From the NCBI GenBank assembly GCA_966111775.1, contig CBHWBD010000247.1, forward strand, positions 1 through 7,151: a stretch of DNA of 7,151 nucleotides. The letters run 5' to 3'. The notes below the pieces were generated by a model that saw only the letters and a list, made by a program, of their open reading frames with translations, was not told the DNA's origin and made no database searches. This document shows positions 1-5,174 of this stretch, one piece after another. A program made the position numbers and the translations under genes. This DNA comes from Pelomonas sp966111775. GTDB lineage: Bacteria > Pseudomonadota > Gammaproteobacteria > Burkholderiales > Burkholderiaceae_C. Each line of letters opens with the position of its first letter. Position 1 is the stretch's first letter.

Positions 1-165
1 GTGGCCGGCGAGACCCACGAGTACACCGACATGTACCCCGGCATGGCCAAGACGGCGCGCGACGAGGGCTTCGACGAGATCGCGGACTGGTTCGAGACCC
101 TGGCCAAGGCCGAACGCTCGCATGCCAACCGCTATCAGAAGGCGCTGGACGCATTGGTGGATTGA
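1..165 (+). CDS. Rubrerythrin-type diiron protein, C-terminal fragment
   Basis: The open frame enters from the left edge, so the first visible codon (GTG) is internal; 54 residues and a TGA stop are present. Visible is the second half of a rubrerythrin four-helix bundle: the third-helix motif AGETHEYTDMYPGMAKTA with diiron-ligand candidates E4 and E7 (fragment numbering), then the fourth-helix ExxH motif AERSHANRY with E38 and H41. Rubrerythrins reduce hydrogen peroxide at a non-haem diiron centre in the cytoplasm. The protein stops 13 residues after H41, so there is no C-terminal rubredoxin domain with its two CxxC knuckles. It must be either a rubredoxin-less form or one with an N-terminal rubredoxin domain outside the window. 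Without a built-in rubredoxin it would need an outside electron donor, and the Fe-S gene that follows is the obvious candidate (inference). Family assignment is firm; physiological role is inferred. Confidence 0.88.
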   Translation: MAGETHEYTDMYPGMAKTARDEGFDEIADWFETLAKAERSHANRYQKALDALVD

Positions 166-199
166 CGATTGACCGTTTCAGCGGCTGCCCAGGGGCGGC

Positions 200-239
200 C
201 GCAATCGTCTGCGCGTGCCCCTGCGCCCAGACGATTGCG
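200..239 (+). promoter_or_regulatory. Intercistronic hairpin next to a ribosome binding site
   Basis: A perfect 12-bp inverted repeat, CGCAATCGTCTG (200-211) and CAGACGATTGCG (228-239), flanks a 16-base loop. The loop can add three or four pairs (213-216 with 223-226) beyond one mismatch. No T-run follows, so it does not look like a classical terminator. The right arm ends one base before the AGGAG Shine-Dalgarno of the Fe-S gene. The octamer GACGATTG of the right arm also occurs at 164-171, overlapping the rubrerythrin stop codon, so the left arm has two possible partners. The repeats are seen directly. A role in mRNA processing, stabilisation or translational coupling between the two genes is inference. 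Confidence 0.5.
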
Positions 240-240
240 C

Positions 241-245
241 AGGAG
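241..245 (+). promoter_or_regulatory. Shine-Dalgarno setting the Fe-S protein start
   Basis: AGGAG lies 5 bases before the ATG at 251. The reading frame is open further upstream to an ATG at 215, but that start would lie inside the hairpin and has no ribosome binding site, so 251 is preferred. Confidence 0.7.
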
Positions 246-250
246 ACGCG

Positions 251-1600
251 ATGAGCACCCAAGAAGGCAACCTCGAAGCGCCGACCCGACACGCGCTGGA
301 TTGGAAAAGCCCGGAGTTCAACGACGAGGCCGCATGCCTCCACGAGATGGAGCGCATCTTCGACATCTGCCACGGCTGCCGCCGCTGCGTGTCGCTGTGC
401 CAGAGTTTCCCGACGCTGTTCGACCTCGTCGACGAGGGCAGGACGGGCGAGCTGGACGGCGTGGACAAGCAGGATTTCTGGAAGGTCGTCGACCAGTGCT
501 ATCTGTGCGACCTCTGCTACATGACCAAGTGTCCCTACGTGCCGCCGCACCCTTGGAACCTGGACTTCCCCCACACCATGCTGCGCGCCAAGGCGATCAA
601 GTTCCGCAAGGGCGAGGTCAAGGGCGGCGAGAAGTTCCTGGCGTCCACCGACGTGCATGGCCAGTTCGCTGGCATCCCCATCGTCGTGCAGGCCGTCAAC
701 GCGGTGAACCGCACGAAGTTCGCGCGCAAGCTGATGGATGAGCAACTCGGTGTGCACCCCGAGGCCTGGCTGCCGGAACTCGCGTCCAAGCGCTTCCGCT
801 GGAGCGCGCCCAAGGCGGCGGCCCAGGTCGTCACGAACGGCGAGCGCACACCGGGCAAGGTGGCCATCTTCTCGACCTGCTACGTCAACTACAACGAGCC
901 CGGCATCGGCTTCGACCTGCTGAAGGTGCTGGACCACAACGCCATCCCCTACGTCATCGTCGAGAAGGAAAAGTGCTGTGGCATGCCCAAGCTGGAGCTG
1001 GGTGACCTGGAGACGGTGGAGAAGCACAAGACCGCCAATATCGCGGTGCTGGCGCCGTATGCCAAGGACGGCTTCGCCATCCTGTCGGCCATCCCGAGCT
1101 GCACGCTGATGTTCAAGCAGGAGCTGCCGCTGATGTTCCCCGACGAGGCAGACGTCAAGCTCGTGCAGGACGCGATGTGGGACCCCTTCGAATACCTCGT
1201 CGCGCGGCACAAGGATGGCCTCTTGAAGACCGACTTCAAGCAGGCCCTGGGCAGAGTGTCATATCACGTGCCCTGCCATGGCCGCGTGCAGAAGATAGGC
1301 CGCAAGACCGAGGAGATGTTCAAGCTCATCGGCCAGAGCGTGGAGGTCAAACTCAACACCGTCGAGCGCTGTTCCGGCCACGCCGGCACCTATGGCGTGA
1401 AGACTCCGTATCACCCGGTAGCCATGAAGATCGGCAAGCCGGTCTTCAAGGCCATGGCCAAGGACGAGCCCGACGTCATCGCCAGCGACTGCGCCCTGGC
1501 CAGCCACCACATCGCCCAGGGCATGGCCTTGGCCGGCACGCCGGCCAAGGCGGTCGCTCACCCCTTGACCCTGATGCGGACCGCTTACGGACTGCCATGA
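251..1600 (+). CDS. GlpC/HdrD-like Fe-S protein with two CCG-type domains
   Basis: A 449-residue protein that starts at 251 behind AGGAG. Residues 40-50 carry CxxCxxCxxxC (C40, C43, C46, C50), one 4Fe-4S ferredoxin motif. Residues 83-94 carry a second one with an extra residue before the last ligand (C83, C86, C89, C94, followed by P). Two CCG-type domains follow. The first has C210, the CCG at 242-244 and C284; the second has C342, C374 in CSG instead of CCG, and C414. This is the layout of GlpC, HdrD and LutA/GlcF-type subunits, which pass electrons between cofactors and quinone, disulfide or flavoprotein partners. No membrane segment or signal peptide is visible, so it is probably cytoplasmic or peripherally bound. 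It follows a rubrerythrin and overlaps a DUF3501 gene, an arrangement I recall from other proteobacteria. An electron-donor role for the rubrerythrin is inference. It is not glycolate oxidase GlcF or GlpC proper, since no flavoprotein partner gene is adjacent. Confidence 0.85.
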   Translation: MSTQEGNLEAPTRHALDWKSPEFNDEAACLHEMERIFDICHGCRRCVSLCQSFPTLFDLVDEGRTGELDGVDKQDFWKVVDQCYLCDLCYMTKCPYVPPHPWNLDFPHTMLRAKAIKFRKGEVKGGEKFLASTDVHGQFAGIPIVVQAVNAVNRTKFARKLMDEQLGVHPEAWLPELASKRFRWSAPKAAAQVVTNGERTPGKVAIFSTCYVNYNEPGIGFDLLKVLDHNAIPYVIVEKEKCCGMPKLELGDLETVEKHKTANIAVLAPYAKDGFAILSAIPSCTLMFKQELPLMFPDEADVKLVQDAMWDPFEYLVARHKDGLLKTDFKQALGRVSYHVPCHGRVQKIGRKTEEMFKLIGQSVEVKLNTVERCSGHAGTYGVKTPYHPVAMKIGKPVFKAMAKDEPDVIASDCALASHHIAQGMALAGTPAKAVAHPLTLMRTAYGLP

Positions 1601-2175
1601 CCATCACGATTGACAGCCTGATGACCCTCGAGGCCTATGCCAAGTTCCGCAAGGTCGAGAAGGCGGCCATCGTCGCCCACCGTCGCCTGCGCAGCGTGCA
1701 GTTGGGCGAGCACCTGAACCTGCAGTTCGAGGACGAGCGCACCATCCGCTATCAGATCCAGGAGATGCTGCGCATCGAGAAGATCTTCGAGGAAGAGGGC
1801 ATCCAGGGCGAGATCGACGCCTATGCGCCCCTGGTGCCGGACGGCTCGAACTGGAAGGCGACGATGCTGATCGAGTACCCCGACCCCAACGAGCGCAAGC
1901 GCGAGCTGGCGCGCCTCATCGGCGTCGAGGACCGCATGTTCATCGAGGTGGAAGGCCAGGCTCGGGTCTATGCGATTGCCGACGAAGACCTGGACCGCGA
2001 GAACGAGGAGAAGACCTCGGCCGTGCACTTCGTGCGCTTCGAGCTGAGCGCGGCCATGCGCGAGGCCGTCAAGGCCGGTGCCGCCGTCAAGCTCGGCTGC
2101 GACCACACCCATTACCCCGCGCATAGGCAGATCGCGCCGGAGACGCTGGCGAGCCTGGCGGGCGATCTGAGCTGA
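1597..2175 (+). CDS. DUF3501 family protein
   Basis: A 192-residue protein whose ATG overlaps the upstream stop as ATGA, so translation is probably coupled and the two proteins are likely made together. Recognisable DUF3501 features are a basic N-terminal stretch (residues 18-33), the block RYQIQEMLRIEKIFEEE at 51-67, IEYPDPNERKR at 92-102, and a C-terminal VHFVRFEL at 143-150. Near the C-terminus lies C168-D-H170-T-H172-Y with H176 four residues on, a cluster that could bind a metal (inference). It has no signal peptide or membrane segment and is rich in charged residues. The molecular function of the family is unknown to me. Its fixed position behind the rubrerythrin and Fe-S genes suggests an accessory or assembly role in that module. 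Family assignment is confident; function is not assigned. Confidence 0.82.
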   Translation: MTITIDSLMTLEAYAKFRKVEKAAIVAHRRLRSVQLGEHLNLQFEDERTIRYQIQEMLRIEKIFEEEGIQGEIDAYAPLVPDGSNWKATMLIEYPDPNERKRELARLIGVEDRMFIEVEGQARVYAIADEDLDRENEEKTSAVHFVRFELSAAMREAVKAGAAVKLGCDHTHYPAHRQIAPETLASLAGDLS

Positions 2176-2220
2176 CCGGTTCTCTCCCTTTTTTGCTGGC
2201 ACAGTCGGGGCCACAACAGC

Positions 2221-2226
2221 AGGGAG
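2221..2226 (+). promoter_or_regulatory. Shine-Dalgarno of the SPFH gene
   Basis: AGGGAG stands 5 bases before the ATG at 2232. It decides against an in-frame ATG at 2193, which lies in non-coding-looking sequence just after the DUF3501 stop. Confidence 0.65.
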
Positions 2227-2231
2227 ATTGC

Positions 2232-3065
2232 ATGAGCTTTGAATCGAGCCGCTTTCCGAGCGGCCTCGCGCGCCTGATTCAGGTCGTCGCCATCCTGGCC
2301 GTGCTGTGGGCACTGGCGCCCTATGGCATCGTGCCTGCCGGTTCACGCGGCGTCATGACCACCTTCGGCCGCCCAGCCGACGAGGTGCTGGACGAGGGCA
2401 TCCATCTGCGCTTTCCGCTGGCGCAGAAGATCCATCTGCTCGAGACCCGGGTGCAGAAAAGCGAAGGCGAGGGCGATGCCGCGTCCAAGGACCTGCAGGC
2501 CGTGCACACCCGCGTCGCCATCAATTACCACCTCGAGCCCCACCAGGTGGCCCAGGCCTTCAAGGCCATCGGCCCCAGCACCGATGTCATCGCCGACCGC
2601 ATCATCCTGCCGGCGGCCCAGGAGTCGATGAAGGCCGTCACGGCGCGCTTCACGGCCGAGGAGCTGATCACGCGCCGCACCGATGTGCGCGAGGCCATCT
2701 CTTCGCTGCTGCGCGAGAAGATGCAGCGCCATGGCCTGGTGCTGGACGAGTTCGCCATCATCAACTTCAAGTTCTCGGACAGCTTCTCCAAGGCCATCGA
2801 GGCCAAGGTCGGTGCCGAGCAGGACAAGCTGCGCGCCGAGCGCGACCTGCTGCGCATCCGCGTCGAGGCCGAGCAGAAGATCACCCAGGCCAAGGCCGAG
2901 GCGGAATCGCTGGCCCTGCAGCGCGCCCAGGTGACGCCCGAGCTGCTGAAGCTGCGCGAGATCGAGAACCAGCGCGCCGCCATCGCCAAGTGGAACGGCG
3001 TGCTGCCGACCACCACCTATGGCCAGGTGCCGCTGATCGGCATCGCTGCTGCCGCGGCCAAGTAG
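2232..3065 (+). CDS. SPFH/prohibitin-like membrane protein
   Basis: A 277-residue protein. An N-terminal hydrophobic segment at about residues 12-33 acts as an uncleaved membrane anchor. The SPFH (band 7) core follows at about 34-190: GIVPAGSRGVMTTFGRP, then the GIHLRFP turn at 56-62, then VAINYHLEP at 95-103 and the ITRRTDVREAISSLLREKM helix. Residues about 190-255 are a charged, Ala/Glu/Lys-rich coiled coil (EAEQKITQAKAEAESLALQRAQ). The C-terminus has a conserved-looking KWNGVLPTTTYG followed by an alanine-rich hydrophobic tail. This is the build of bacterial prohibitin homologues and HflC/HflK-like scaffolds, which form large membrane-bound rings and organise membrane microdomains or modulate FtsH-type proteases. 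It is a single gene without an hflX/hflK partner or an adjacent nfeD, so neither HflC nor a flotillin-NfeD pair is supported. The 56-base gap to DUF3501 has no clear promoter or terminator, so read-through from the rubrerythrin operon is possible. Confidence 0.85.
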   Translation: MSFESSRFPSGLARLIQVVAILAVLWALAPYGIVPAGSRGVMTTFGRPADEVLDEGIHLRFPLAQKIHLLETRVQKSEGEGDAASKDLQAVHTRVAINYHLEPHQVAQAFKAIGPSTDVIADRIILPAAQESMKAVTARFTAEELITRRTDVREAISSLLREKMQRHGLVLDEFAIINFKFSDSFSKAIEAKVGAEQDKLRAERDLLRIRVEAEQKITQAKAEAESLALQRAQVTPELLKLREIENQRAAIAKWNGVLPTTTYGQVPLIGIAAAAAK

Positions 3066-3076
3066 CCGGTCGCGGC
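3051..3076. terminator. GC-rich hairpin between convergent genes, candidate bidirectional terminator
   Basis: GCCGCGGCC (3051-3059) pairs with GGTCGCGGC (3068-3076): nine pairs with one G-U wobble and an 8-base loop that contains the SPFH stop codon. It sits in the 13-base gap where the SPFH and diguanylate cyclase genes converge. There is no U-tract on either strand, so intrinsic termination is uncertain; it may instead act as a 3'-end stabiliser. In a genome this GC-rich, stems of this size also arise by chance. Confidence 0.35.
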
Positions 3077-3078
3077 GC

Positions 3079-4122
3079 TCAGGCGACCAGTGCCTGCCGG
3101 TCCCGGGCCGCCATGACCCGGTTGCGGCCCGATCGCTTGGCCTCGTAGAGCGCCTGGTCGGCCGCGGCGGTCAGCGCGGCGGCGTCATCGAGCGAGTCGT
3201 CCAGGCTGGCGACGCCGCAGCTGATGGTGAGCCGCCGGTCCAGGCCCGGTATCTGCAGTGCCGCCACGCAGCGGCGTGCGGCTTCGGCCAGCACGAGGGC
3301 ACCGTCCAACGTCGTCTGCGGCATCACGACGATGAACTCCTCGCCGCCCCAGCGCCCGAGCACGTCGATGCTGCGGGCGCGCCGGCCCAGCGCCGCGGCC
3401 AGGCGGCGCAGCACCTCGTCGCCCATGGCATGCCCGTGGCCGTCGTTGATGCCCTTGAAATGATCGACGTCGACCAGCATCAGCGACAGCGGGTTGCCGA
3501 AGCGTCGGGCCCGTGCCAGCTCCTGGTCGAGGGCCTGTGCCAGCGCGCGGCGGTTGTACAGCCCGGTCAGCTCGTCATGGCGCGACAGGCGATCCAGCGC
3601 GGCGACCTTCTGCTGCAGGTCGCGCCGCGCGGCACGCAGCTCGATGAGGGCCATCACCTGCCGGCCCAGGCGCTGCAGCAGGTCGCGCTGGGTGTCGCTG
3701 AGGTCCCGCGGCTGGCTGTCCAGCACGCACAGCGTGCCGATGTGCAGCCCGTCGCCGACATGCAGATTGATGCCGCTGTACATGCGATAGCCCATGTCCA
3801 GCGTCGGCGCCAGCACCGCCGTGCGCGGGTCGGCGCGCACGTCGCGCAGATGCAGGCCGCCGGGCTCCAGGATGGTCCAGGCGCAGTAGTCCTGGTCGCG
3901 CGGCCGCTGGCTGCCGGCGCGCAGGCCTACGGCGGATTTCAGCCACACACGCTCGGCGTCCACCATGACGACGAAGGCATACGGTGCGTCGCAGACGTGG
4001 GCGGCCAGCTCGGTCAGGAAATCGAAATCCGGATCGTTGGGCGTGTCCAGGATGCCGTAGCGCTGCAGGGCCGACAGGCGTTCGGCTTCGTTGCCGGGGC
4101 GGGGAATGGCGGTGTCAGGCAT
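3079..4122 (-). CDS. GAF-GGDEF diguanylate cyclase
   Basis: A 347-residue soluble protein. Residues about 15-165 form a GAF domain of the type common before GGDEF modules (LQRYGILDTPNDPDFD near the start, DYCAWTI at 78-84, GYRMYSGINL at 111-120, GTLCVLD at 129-135). A short coiled linker (about 160-180) leads to the GGDEF domain at about 183-338. It begins DELTGLYNRR and has the metal/GTP motif DVDHFKGINDGHG with D218 and D220. The catalytic loop is GGEEF (259-263), a standard active variant. R250-x-x-D253, five residues before it, is an intact inhibitory I-site, so the enzyme should make cyclic-di-GMP with product inhibition. The GAF ligand is unknown. The start at 4122 has AGGAG 7 bases upstream and overlaps the kinase stop by 8 bases, so the two are probably co-translated. 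There is no EAL domain or membrane segment. Confidence 0.93.
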   Translation of the reverse strand: MPDTAIPRPGNEAERLSALQRYGILDTPNDPDFDFLTELAAHVCDAPYAFVVMVDAERVWLKSAVGLRAGSQRPRDQDYCAWTILEPGGLHLRDVRADPRTAVLAPTLDMGYRMYSGINLHVGDGLHIGTLCVLDSQPRDLSDTQRDLLQRLGRQVMALIELRAARRDLQQKVAALDRLSRHDELTGLYNRRALAQALDQELARARRFGNPLSLMLVDVDHFKGINDGHGHAMGDEVLRRLAAALGRRARSIDVLGRWGGEEFIVVMPQTTLDGALVLAEAARRCVAALQIPGLDRRLTISCGVASLDDSLDDAAALTAAADQALYEAKRSGRNRVMAARDRQALVA

Positions 4123-5056
4123 CGTGGCTCTCCTGAATGTCGCTGCGCACCGGTGCCTGGGTGGGCGCCGGCTGCTGCGGCAGGCTGAAATGGAAGCTGG
4201 CGCCCCCCTCGGGATTGGCCTGGGCCCAGGCAGAGCCGCCGTGGCGCTCGGCGATCTGCTTGACGATGGATAGGCCCAGCCCGTTGCCCTCGAAGCGCCT
4301 GCCGTCCAGGCGCTTGAAAGGCTTGAACAGTTGCTCGGCCTCGCTCGGCGAAAAGCCGATGCCGTTGTCCCGCACGCGGAAGACGACGCGGCCGGCGTCG
4401 TTCCAGGCCTGCACCTCAATGCGTGGCATGGCGCAGCCCTGGGTGAACTTCAGCGCGTTGCCGATCAGGTTGACGAAGACCTGACGCAGCAGCGTGGCAT
4501 CGGCTTGCACCGGGGGCAGGGGGCCGAGCTGCAGGGCCCGCCGCCCCTGCGACGACGTCAGGGCCAACTGCTGGGCCACCTCTTCGGCCAGGCGCTGGCT
4601 GTCGACGCTCTCGAGCTTCAGTGCCACGTCGGCGGCGCGCGCCAGGCACATCAGTGCGTCCACCAGCTGCAGCGTCGTCGCGGCTTGGTGGGCGATGGTC
4701 TGCAGCATGCGCTCGGCCTGGGCGTCGCTCCGGAGCAGGGCCTCGCGGGCCAGCCGCGCCAGGCCCTCGATGCCGTAGAGCGGGCCGCGCAGGTCATGGG
4801 CGACGGCGCGATTGAAGCTCTCCAGCGCAGCCACCTTGGCGCGCAGGCCGGCGGTCTGGTCGTCCAGGCGCCGCGCCAGGTCGGCGTGCATCAGCTCGAG
4901 CTGGCTGCCCAGTTGCATCAGACGGGCACGGTTGGAGCGGCTGCGGCGGCGTTCGCGCCGCAGCGCGAGGCCGAGCATGGCACTGACCAGACCCGTCGAA
5001 GCGAGCAGCAGCAGCCAGCTCAGCGGCAGGTTGGATGCGGGGGCGAAGGCATTCAA
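4115..5056 (-). CDS. Membrane-anchored histidine kinase lacking a sensor domain
   Basis: A 313-residue protein from the preferred TTG start. A membrane segment lies at about residues 11-32, followed by a strongly basic RRERRRSRSNR, which puts the rest in the cytoplasm. A helical linker (about 45-80) leads to the HisKA dimerisation domain, whose H-box FNRAVAHDLRGPL holds the predicted phospho-acceptor H87. The ATPase domain has the N-box FVNLIGNALKF (N196, N200), the G1 box DNGIG (230-234), FKPFKR and the G2 box GNGLGLSIV (257-265). All catalytic motifs are intact, so it should autophosphorylate. Only about ten residues precede the membrane segment, so there is no periplasmic sensor, PAS or HAMP domain; input may come through the membrane, the linker or a partner. 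No response regulator gene is in the window, and the downstream overlapping gene is a diguanylate cyclase. An ATG at 5089 would add 11 residues but lacks a ribosome binding site. Confidence 0.9.
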   Translation of the reverse strand: MNAFAPASNLPLSWLLLLASTGLVSAMLGLALRRERRRSRSNRARLMQLGSQLELMHADLARRLDDQTAGLRAKVAALESFNRAVAHDLRGPLYGIEGLARLAREALLRSDAQAERMLQTIAHQAATTLQLVDALMCLARAADVALKLESVDSQRLAEEVAQQLALTSSQGRRALQLGPLPPVQADATLLRQVFVNLIGNALKFTQGCAMPRIEVQAWNDAGRVVFRVRDNGIGFSPSEAEQLFKPFKRLDGRRFEGNGLGLSIVKQIAERHGGSAWAQANPEGGASFHFSLPQQPAPTQAPVRSDIQESHDA

Positions 5057-5061
5057 GGGAA

Positions 5062-5065
5062 CTCC
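5062..5065 (-). promoter_or_regulatory. Ribosome binding site supporting a TTG start
   Basis: On the minus strand GGAG lies 5 bases before TTG at 5056. Between this TTG and the in-frame ATG at 5089, only about half the third codon positions are G or C. Downstream of the TTG nearly all are, as in the rest of the gene. Both points favour TTG, though the ATG cannot be excluded. Confidence 0.45.
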
Positions 5066-5123
5066 GGAAACTTCAGGCCACGGGGACATGCCCGACTGTG
5101 GCGTGGGGCAGCGCGGCCTGGGT

Positions 5124-5151
5124 GTCCTACAGTCCACAAGAGTTGACTCAA
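5124..5151 (-). promoter_or_regulatory. Weak candidate promoter for the kinase-cyclase operon
   Basis: On the minus strand TTGAGT (5151-5146) and TAGGAC (5129-5124) are 16 bases apart, a poor sigma-70-like pair with a weak -10. It lies in the right place to start transcription about 60 bases before the TTG. A promoter that overlaps operator-like repeats and departs from consensus would suit an activator, but this is inference. Confidence 0.2.
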
Positions 5152-5166
5152 CGTCCACGAGGGTCG
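5132..5166. promoter_or_regulatory. Candidate AraC-type operator in a divergent gap
   Basis: Two direct repeats start at 5132 (GTCCACAAGAGTTG) and 5153 (GTCCACGAGGGTCG). They agree at 11 of 14 positions and are offset by exactly 21 bp, two helical turns. Between them is a perfect 11-bp palindrome, GTTGA-C-TCAAC (5142-5152). AraC-family proteins commonly bind half-sites repeated at about 21 bp, and the adjacent gene encodes such a regulator. The repeats are seen directly; binding and autoregulation are inferred. Confidence 0.4.
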
Positions 5167-5174
5167 CTGCTGCC

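Noticed and set aside
169..192. TTGACC at 169-174 as a -35 promoter element for the Fe-S gene.
   Set aside because: There is no acceptable -10 at 16-18 bases; the next bases are a G/C run.
215..250. Twelve-codon upstream extension of the Fe-S protein from ATG 215.
   Set aside because: It lies inside the inverted repeat, upstream of the AGGAG at 241-245, and has no ribosome binding site of its own.
1606..1614. ACGATTGAC near the DUF3501 start, identical to 165-173.
   Set aside because: It lies within coding sequence (codons for T-I-D), with no second arm nearby; a chance match cannot be excluded, so it is not counted as part of the intercistronic structure.
2190..2213. T-run followed by TGGCAC as a terminator or sigma-54 site before the SPFH gene.
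   Set aside because: No stable stem precedes the T-run, and TGGCAC is not followed by TTGC at the required five-base spacing.
1585..2346. Minus-strand open frame of 253 codons opposite DUF3501.
   Set aside because: It is the antisense shadow of a GC-rich gene: low-complexity Leu/Ala/Asp/His-rich product, no recognisable domain, no ribosome binding site.
2306..3148. Plus-strand open frame of 280 codons overlapping the SPFH gene in another frame.
   Set aside because: The Arg/Ala/Gly/Pro/His-rich product is typical of a frame shadow; the SPFH frame has clear domain structure.
3430..5146. Plus-strand open frames of 252 and 271 codons opposite the cyclase and kinase.
   Set aside because: They are antisense shadows rich in Gln/Ala/Val/Gly, with no domain match I recognise.
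4812..5174. Upstream extension of the AraC-type frame from ATG 4812.
   Set aside because: It would run antisense through the kinase gene; the added Arg/Ser-rich sequence has no domain, and the ATG at 5175 begins the family-like sequence.
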